Shown: in pieces, positions 1 to 4,724 of the stretch | How positions within the stretch are numbered: the stretch's first letter is position 1 | Layout of the letters: each line of letters starts with the position of its first letter | Assembly: GCA_000485475.1 (NCBI GenBank) | Contig: AXYY01000129.1 | Span: 1-6,746 of the forward strand | Length of the DNA: 6,746 bases | Source of the DNA: Candidatus Ancillula trichonymphae ImTpAt | GTDB lineage: Bacteria > Actinomycetota > Actinomycetes > Actinomycetales > Bifidobacteriaceae | Direction of reading: 5' to 3' | The notes under the pieces: generated by a model | What the model saw: only the letters and a program-made list of their open reading frames with translations | Told to the model about the DNA's origin: nothing | Database searches by the model: none | Position numbers and translations under genes: made by a program

Positions 1-689
1 CAACTTTTGATGATGACAAGTTTACAGTTGAGGTGCATTTAGTTACGCACAAGGGTTCCAATTTGGACCTTTACGGAAAGCAGCTAAAAATCGCATTTCA
101 TGCGCGTGTACGCCCGATTCGTAAATACGATGATCCACAGTTGCTTGCTAGGCAGCTGTTTTACGAGTCCAAGATTGCACAAACTGCATGGGCTTTGGAG
201 AACGGACGCGTAGTTGTCCTGCCAACTGAGACCGTGCTTGGCTTGGCTTGTTCGTATTACCTACCGCATGCTGCCAATTTAATCTGCAAGCTTAAGGGGC
301 GGTCACCGTCAAAACAACTTCAAGTTTTAGTTGCAACTCTTGATCAAGCGTACTTGATTGGGTACTTCAACGAGAATGCGAAACTGTTCGCCAGGAGGAA
401 CTGGCCAGGTCCGTTCACAATTGTTGTCCCTAAGAGAAATACACCTGGTGAAACTGTTGGATTGCGGATCTCCAGTAATCGACTAGTTTCTGATTTGATC
501 AAGTTCGTGGGACCGTTATACTGTAGTTCGGCTAATAAAGCAGGTCAGGCAACTCCTGAGGAAGTTAGCGATGTTGTCAAACTTTTTGGCAAGAGAGTTG
601 ACGCATTCTTCTACAAGCGCAAAGTATACAGTGGCGTTCCGTCAGCAGTAATTGACTTCACGGGACCAATCCCCAAGAGGCTCCGTTGA
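1..689 (+). CDS. ribF-tsaC: RibF C-terminus fused to threonylcarbamoyl-AMP synthase (TsaC/YrdC/Sua5 family), 5' partial
   Basis: The frame (codons from base 3) is open to the left edge, so GTG at 33 is probably an internal valine and not the start. The first ~55 in-window residues read as the end of a riboflavin kinase: VEVHL at 27-41, whose Glu matches the family's catalytic Glu, then DLYGK at 66-80 and a F-x-A-R-x-RP-x-x-KYDD stretch at 93-134. This module makes FMN from riboflavin, and in RibF it is paired with an N-terminal FAD synthetase that would lie outside the window. From about base 177 it reads as a TsaC domain: PTETVLGLA (222-248), K-G-R (294-302), WPGPFTIVV (402-428), SSAN (525-536) and GVPSAVID (633-656). 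TsaC makes threonylcarbamoyl-AMP from Thr, bicarbonate and ATP for the t6A37 tRNA modification. The Lys/Arg and Ser/Asn active-site pairs are present. The protein ends at KRLR, earlier than most homologs, and SAV replaces the usual STV. It has the single-domain YrdC form, without the extra C-terminal Sua5 domain. The TsaC call is firm. The RibF part is firm as homology but partial. Confidence 0.88.
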   Translation, partial: TFDDDKFTVEVHLVTHKGSNLDLYGKQLKIAFHARVRPIRKYDDPQLLARQLFYESKIAQTAWALENGRVVVLPTETVLGLACSYYLPHAANLICKLKGRSPSKQLQVLVATLDQAYLIGYFNENAKLFARRNWPGPFTIVVPKRNTPGETVGLRISSNRLVSDLIKFVGPLYCSSANKAGQATPEEVSDVVKLFGKRVDAFFYKRKVYSGVPSAVIDFTGPIPKRLR

Positions 690-691
690 TG
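675..691 (+). promoter_or_regulatory. Ribosome binding site and TGATG overlap deciding the dgt start
   Basis: AAGAGG at 675-680 sits 8 bases before ATG at 689. The stop of the upstream gene (TGA, 687-689) shares its last base with that ATG. A TTG at 686 is in the same frame one codon earlier, but ATG 689 has the better codon and good spacing. The arrangement fits termination-reinitiation coupling. Confidence 0.6.
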
Positions 692-1957
692 TTGGGTTAT
701 GCAGAGGCTGACTTTGAGCGATATGTTCCAAATGAAGAACACAGCTCTGTGAGAAGTGATTTTGAACGAGATCGTGCACGAATTCTGCACTCATCTTCGC
801 TTAGGCGGCTAGGTACGAAGACTCAAGTGCTTGGTGCGGGTTTTGATGACTTTGTGCGTACCAGGTTGACGCATACGCTTGAAGTGGCACAAATCGGACG
901 GACAATTGCCACAAAAGTTGGCTGTAATGAAGATGTTGTTGATGCTGCGTGCTTGGCGCATGATGTTGGGCATCCGCCCTTTGGGCACAACGGAGAACTT
1001 GCACTAAACGAGGTTGCTAAAAACATCGGCGGTTTTGAGGGCAACGCGCAGACATTCCGCTTGCTGACTCGCCTTGAGCCGAAGATTTTCGCGCCCACTG
1101 GAGAATCGGCTGGTCTGAACTTAACGCGCGCAGTTCTTGATGGAACCATCAAGTATCCCTGGTATTTAAGAGATGCAACGGAGCATCGAACATCGGATCG
1201 GACCTTGAAGTTCGGTGTTTACGATGGTGATAAGCCAATCTACAACTGGGTGCGGATGAAAACTCCTCAAGATCTAAAACACAACAAGTGCATTGAGGCA
1301 CAAATTATGGACCTGGCAGATGACATCTCCTACTGTGTGCACGATGTTGAAGACGCATTGGTTTCAGGCGCGTTCACCGGCAAATCACTTGGAATTCTGC
1401 GTGACAAGAGTAGTCGACAATTGGTTTTTGATACCATCCACAACTGGTATGGAATTCAGGCTGATGATGATGAACTATCAAATGCAGTTGATAGGCTGGA
1501 GTCCATCGGTGTGCTAGACATTGAGTTTACAGGTTCAAGGAGTTCGTATGCAAAGTTAAAGAATATGACATCAACTCTAATAGGCAGGTTCGCGGTCAAG
1601 ACTGAAAACGCTCTGGTTTCTGATCCTAAGCGCTCTTCAAGTTTTGCAACACGGTATCATCGCAAGTTGAATTTGAAAAAAACTACACACGCAGAAATAC
1701 AGGTTCTTAAAGGTTTTTCTGCGGCGTTCGTTGTGTCCACGCGCGATGTAATGGATGTGTCCAAAAAACAGAGGCAGATTATATATGACTTGGCAGATTC
1801 TTTCATGCATGGTCAAGGTCTAGATAAGATGTTTGAAGATGATTTTAACGATTCAGCAACTGATGACCAGAAGTTGAGGGTAGTTGTTGATCAAATTGCT
1901 TGTTTGACTGACTTTTCTGCTGCGAAAATTGCGAAGTCGCTAATAGGGGTAGTTTAA
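689..1957 (+). CDS. dgt: Deoxyguanosinetriphosphate triphosphohydrolase-like protein (HD domain dNTPase)
   Basis: It is predicted to hydrolyse dGTP or other dNTPs to the deoxynucleoside plus triphosphate, helping to set dNTP pools in the cytoplasm. Numbered from ATG 689 (422 residues, a normal length for the dGTPase type 2 family), the signature segments appear in order: FERDRARILHSSSLRRLGTKTQV (25-47), RLTHTLEVAQIGR (59-71) with metal ligand His62, LAHDVGHPPFGHNGE (89-103) with His91-Asp92, GGFEGNAQTFRLLTRLE (113-129), GLNLTRAVLDG..KYPW (141-157), KFGVY (173-177), and EAQIMDLADDISY (202-214), which supplies the last Asp ligand. Nothing catalytic is missing. It overlaps the upstream gene by one base (TGATG) and dnaG by one base (TAATG), so the three are probably one transcript. 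A dgt-dnaG pair is familiar in Actinobacteria. Substrate preference cannot be read from sequence. Confidence 0.95.
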   Translation: MLGYAEADFERYVPNEEHSSVRSDFERDRARILHSSSLRRLGTKTQVLGAGFDDFVRTRLTHTLEVAQIGRTIATKVGCNEDVVDAACLAHDVGHPPFGHNGELALNEVAKNIGGFEGNAQTFRLLTRLEPKIFAPTGESAGLNLTRAVLDGTIKYPWYLRDATEHRTSDRTLKFGVYDGDKPIYNWVRMKTPQDLKHNKCIEAQIMDLADDISYCVHDVEDALVSGAFTGKSLGILRDKSSRQLVFDTIHNWYGIQADDDELSNAVDRLESIGVLDIEFTGSRSSYAKLKNMTSTLIGRFAVKTENALVSDPKRSSSFATRYHRKLNLKKTTHAEIQVLKGFSAAFVVSTRDVMDVSKKQRQIIYDLADSFMHGQGLDKMFEDDFNDSATDDQKLRVVVDQIACLTDFSAAKIAKSLIGVV

Positions 1958-1959
1958 TG
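1945..1959 (+). promoter_or_regulatory. Ribosome binding site and TAATG overlap at the dnaG start
   Basis: AGGGG at 1945-1949 lies 7 bases before ATG at 1957. The dgt stop TAA (1955-1957) shares its last base with this ATG, so dnaG is probably translationally coupled to dgt. Confidence 0.55.
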
Positions 1960-3855
1960 CCGAAAATCGCACCAAAAGAGGAGATTGAACGACTTCGAGA
2001 TCTCGTGAGCATAACGGATCTAGTGTCGCAATTCGTAACTTTGAGAAACGCTGGTGTCAACGCGGCGAAGGGGCTGTGTCCATTCCACGACGAGAAAACT
2101 CCATCATTTACCGTCAACGAATCAACTGGAACATTCTACTGCTTCGGTTGCCAAGAAAGCGGCGATGTGTTCACATTTATCATGAAGATGCACGGCGTGG
2201 ACTTTCCAGAATCACTAGAAATTGTCGCACAAAAGGTTGGCTATTTGATTAACTACAAAGAGGTCTTCAAGCGGAGGGTGAAGTCGGATGAAGATGGTAT
2301 AATAACGCGCTCAAGAATACTTCAAGCGAATAAAATTGCCGGTGATTACTTTTCCAGCCAGCTGCGCTCTCAGGAAGCTCAAGTCGCGTGGGACATGATG
2401 TATGGTCGCAAGTTCACGGACGATGACTGTGCTCAATTTGGTGTTGGTTACGCCCCGCGCGGATCCAATAATCTAGTGCGGCACATGCAGAATGCGGGTT
2501 TTGCGCGCGCGGAACTTGAGGCTGCTGGTTTGGTCACTGCGACCGCGCGCGGAGTGCTTGATCGATTTCGAGGGCGGTTGATTTGGCCAATTCGAGACAC
2601 TGCAGGTGATATTTTGGGGTTCGGTGCACGAAAACTGTATGATGACGATTTCTTCGACGCTAAATACTTGAACACTAGTGAAACTCGTGTGTACAAGAAG
2701 TCAAGTGTGTTGTATGGTGTGGATTTGGCTCGTAAGAAGATTGGTAAAACTCATAGTTGCGTAATTGTGGAAGGGTACACTGATGTCATGGCGATGCATC
2801 TGGCAGGAATTGATACGGCGATTGCGACTTGCGGAACTAGTTTTGGAGCAGAGCACATCAAAATCATCCGCCGCCTGATGGGGGATACTGATTTCAGCGC
2901 CTCACTTTCAACTACTACCTCAATGCAGAAACGATCTGGACGAGTTGTTTTCATATTTGATGGTGACGAAGCTGGATTGAATGCGGCGATGAAGGCATTT
3001 GGCGATGACCAGAGTTTTGTTGCCCAGACATATATTGCGGTTGTTCCAGGCGGCGGCGATCCTTGTGATCTGCGGATCCAAAAAGGTAATCTCGCATTGA
3101 AAAATCTGGTTGATACGGCAATTCCGATGTTTGAGTTCGCAATTCAAACCGTCATTAGAGATTACGACATCACAACATCAGAGGGGCGAGTTGGTGCCGC
3201 ACGCTCAGCCGCAAGTATAATTGCCACCATTAAAGACCGCGCGCTTAGACCAGAGTACACACGCATTTTGGCAGGAAAAGTTGGCGTTCCAATTACAACT
3301 GTTCAAGCGGAAGTTAGAGCAGCAATACGTAATTTTAAGTCGCAGTCTCTGCAGGTGGTTGTAAATCAACGCGCTGAGCAACCAGCACAAAAACAGCCGA
3401 GCGATCTGCGGACACTAGTTTCGAGCCAGTTGTTGGCGCTGGTCTTGCAGTTTCCTGAGGAGATTGAAGGTGACAACTTTTTGGAGCTAGAGGGTGACTA
3501 CCTCGCGCATCCGTTCCTCAAGAAAGTCTTCAACAAGATAGTTGAACTTGGGGGAGTGGACACTGGGAAGTCGCTGAAATCGAAGGCGTGGATTGAACTT
3601 ATCGGTCAAGATTTTGATCAAAATGAGCGCAGTTCACTTAACAGATTATCAACTTTTCTAGTCCCCATTACTGAGGACAAGCAGGTGACCACACTTTCGA
3701 ATGAACTGATTGGCAAAATCACTGAATACGCACTGTCCACGCGCATTTCGGACCTTAAGCAGCAGATACGAGCGTGTGAAGTCGTCAACAACAACTGCGA
3801 AGAGTTGTATAAAGAGCTGATGCATTTAGGATTACTGATTAAGTCACACAGCTAG
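1957..3855 (+). CDS. dnaG: DNA primase DnaG
   Basis: It synthesises the short RNA primers for lagging-strand replication and acts with the replicative helicase DnaB. The protein has 632 residues, close to other actinobacterial primases. The N-terminal CHC2 zinc-binding domain has Cys41, His44, Cys62 and Cys65, inside CPFHDEKTPSF and FYCFGCQESGD. The RNA polymerase/TOPRIM core follows: EGYTDVMAMHLAG with Glu272, ATCGTSFGAEHI, FDGDEAG with Asp335 and Asp337, and GGGDPCDLR with Asp368 and Asp371. From about residue 390 the protein is the less conserved linker and C-terminal helicase-binding region, ending KSHS. Between RRLMGDTD and GRVVFIFDGD there is a Ser/Thr-rich stretch (2893-2940) that looks like an insertion in the TOPRIM fold: Glu272 to Asp335 is 63 residues, against 44 for Glu265 to Asp309 in E. 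coli as I recall it. It starts within the dgt stop codon and converges on rapZ. Confidence 0.97.
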   Translation: MPKIAPKEEIERLRDLVSITDLVSQFVTLRNAGVNAAKGLCPFHDEKTPSFTVNESTGTFYCFGCQESGDVFTFIMKMHGVDFPESLEIVAQKVGYLINYKEVFKRRVKSDEDGIITRSRILQANKIAGDYFSSQLRSQEAQVAWDMMYGRKFTDDDCAQFGVGYAPRGSNNLVRHMQNAGFARAELEAAGLVTATARGVLDRFRGRLIWPIRDTAGDILGFGARKLYDDDFFDAKYLNTSETRVYKKSSVLYGVDLARKKIGKTHSCVIVEGYTDVMAMHLAGIDTAIATCGTSFGAEHIKIIRRLMGDTDFSASLSTTTSMQKRSGRVVFIFDGDEAGLNAAMKAFGDDQSFVAQTYIAVVPGGGDPCDLRIQKGNLALKNLVDTAIPMFEFAIQTVIRDYDITTSEGRVGAARSAASIIATIKDRALRPEYTRILAGKVGVPITTVQAEVRAAIRNFKSQSLQVVVNQRAEQPAQKQPSDLRTLVSSQLLALVLQFPEEIEGDNFLELEGDYLAHPFLKKVFNKIVELGGVDTGKSLKSKAWIELIGQDFDQNERSSLNRLSTFLVPITEDKQVTTLSNELIGKITEYALSTRISDLKQQIRACEVVNNNCEELYKELMHLGLLIKSHS

Positions 3856-3872
3856 AAGTTGTCCTGAGCACC
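3856..3872. other. 17-base gap between convergent dnaG and rapZ
   Basis: The dnaG stop (TAG, 3853-3855) and the rapZ stop (TGA on the minus strand, 3875-3873) face each other across 17 bases. The only pairing I find is short: AGTTG 3857-3861 with CAACT 3874-3878, or TGAG 3865-3868 with CTCA 3872-3875. No T-run follows on either strand, so I do not call an intrinsic terminator. Confidence 0.8.
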
Positions 3873-4724
3873 TCAACTATCTCGATGAGTCAGATTAACT
3901 GAATACCCTAACTTTTTCAACTTCTTTTCGTATTCAACTGCCATAGCGACCGACCTGTGTTGACCTCCGGTGCAGCCAAAAGCAATTATCAACTGCGGTT
4001 TGTTTTCATAGACAAACTCTGAGAATATCTGTGTTGTTGTCTGAGTAAAGGAGTCGAGAAACTTAACAGCTGATGGATTACTCAAGACATAATTAGCAAC
4101 TTCCGGATCTCTACCAGTTTTACCTTTCAGCGCTTCCACCCAGAACGGGTTCGGCAAAAATCGAACATCTACCATAAATTCTGCATCAATTGGAACGCCA
4201 TGCTTGAACCCAAAAGACGTGACATAAATCTTCAGTTTGCTTATTTTGCCTTCAAGTATTTTAACAATTGTGCGCGATAAGTCATGAATTGTTAGATCAG
4301 TTGTATCGATTTGATAATCAGCAACATTGCGCAAATCTGTGAGAAAACCTCGCTCCAACTGTATACTTTTCAGCAGAGTCGTAGTGCCGTTTTGAAATGG
4401 ATGCGGTCTTCGAACATGCTCGAAGCGTCTGACCAGTTCAGAATCAGACGCCTCGAAAAACATAATCTTGTACTTTGTGTTGAGCGCATGCATACTCCTG
4501 AGCACATCGGTCAAGTCAGTGAAATATTCACGTGAACGCACATCAACAACAACTGCAATCTTTTCAACAGAACTGGCATTCTTGGTAGTCATATCCAAAA
4601 GTGGTAGTATGAGCTTGGGCGGTAGATTGTTAACAACGAAGTAGCCCAAATCTTCTAGTACACCAACTGCATGTGATCTACCGGATCCCGAAAGTCCTGT
4701 GATAATCAGTACTGGATTCTTCAT
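3873..4724 (-). CDS. rapZ: RNase adapter RapZ family P-loop nucleotide-binding protein (YvcJ/YhbJ)
   Basis: Cytoplasmic NTP-binding protein of the RapZ/YvcJ family. In E. coli RapZ guides RNase E to a small RNA controlling glucosamine-6-phosphate synthase, and in Bacillus YvcJ hydrolyses nucleotides. The actinobacterial role is not established to my knowledge. The 283 residues are full length. The N-terminal P-loop is GLSGSGRS (10-17), followed by LEDLGYFVVNNLPP. Further family blocks are VVVDVRS, RRFEHVRRPHPF, LERGFLTDLRNVADYQIDT, SFGFKHGVPIDAEFMVDVRFLPNPFW, GKTGRDPEVANYVL and, near the C-terminus, FGCTGGQHRSVAMA. The P-loop Lys position is Arg, which I recall as usual in Actinobacteria. Asn replaces the common Asp in DNLPP. 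Start ATG at 4724 overlaps the pheT stop (ATGA) and has a strong ribosome binding site. In many Gram-positives this gene sits with uvrC, yvcK and whiA. Here its visible upstream neighbour is pheT, so it probably rides on the pheT transcript. Confidence 0.95.
   Translation of the reverse strand: MKNPVLIITGLSGSGRSHAVGVLEDLGYFVVNNLPPKLILPLLDMTTKNASSVEKIAVVVDVRSREYFTDLTDVLRSMHALNTKYKIMFFEASDSELVRRFEHVRRPHPFQNGTTTLLKSIQLERGFLTDLRNVADYQIDTTDLTIHDLSRTIVKILEGKISKLKIYVTSFGFKHGVPIDAEFMVDVRFLPNPFWVEALKGKTGRDPEVANYVLSNPSAVKFLDSFTQTTTQIFSEFVYENKPQLIIAFGCTGGQHRSVAMAVEYEKKLKKLGYSVNLTHRDS

Noticed and set aside
33..35. GTG as the start of the TsaC-containing gene
   Set aside because: The frame stays open to the window edge, and the residues before GTG (FTVE) are part of the riboflavin kinase motif, so the codon is internal.
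823..1152. 109-codon open frame on the minus strand opposite dgt
   Set aside because: It is antisense to the catalytic HD motifs of dgt, shows no family resemblance and has no supporting start signals.
1676..1682. Seven-A run in dgt (and a T7 at about 5947-5953 in pheT) as a frameshift site
   Set aside because: Both frames continue normally into conserved protein, and there is no alternative-frame product or stimulatory hairpin apparent.
3857..3878. Hairpin AGTTG/CAACT between dnaG and rapZ as a bidirectional terminator
   Set aside because: It has only five base pairs around a 12-base loop, with no T-run on either strand.
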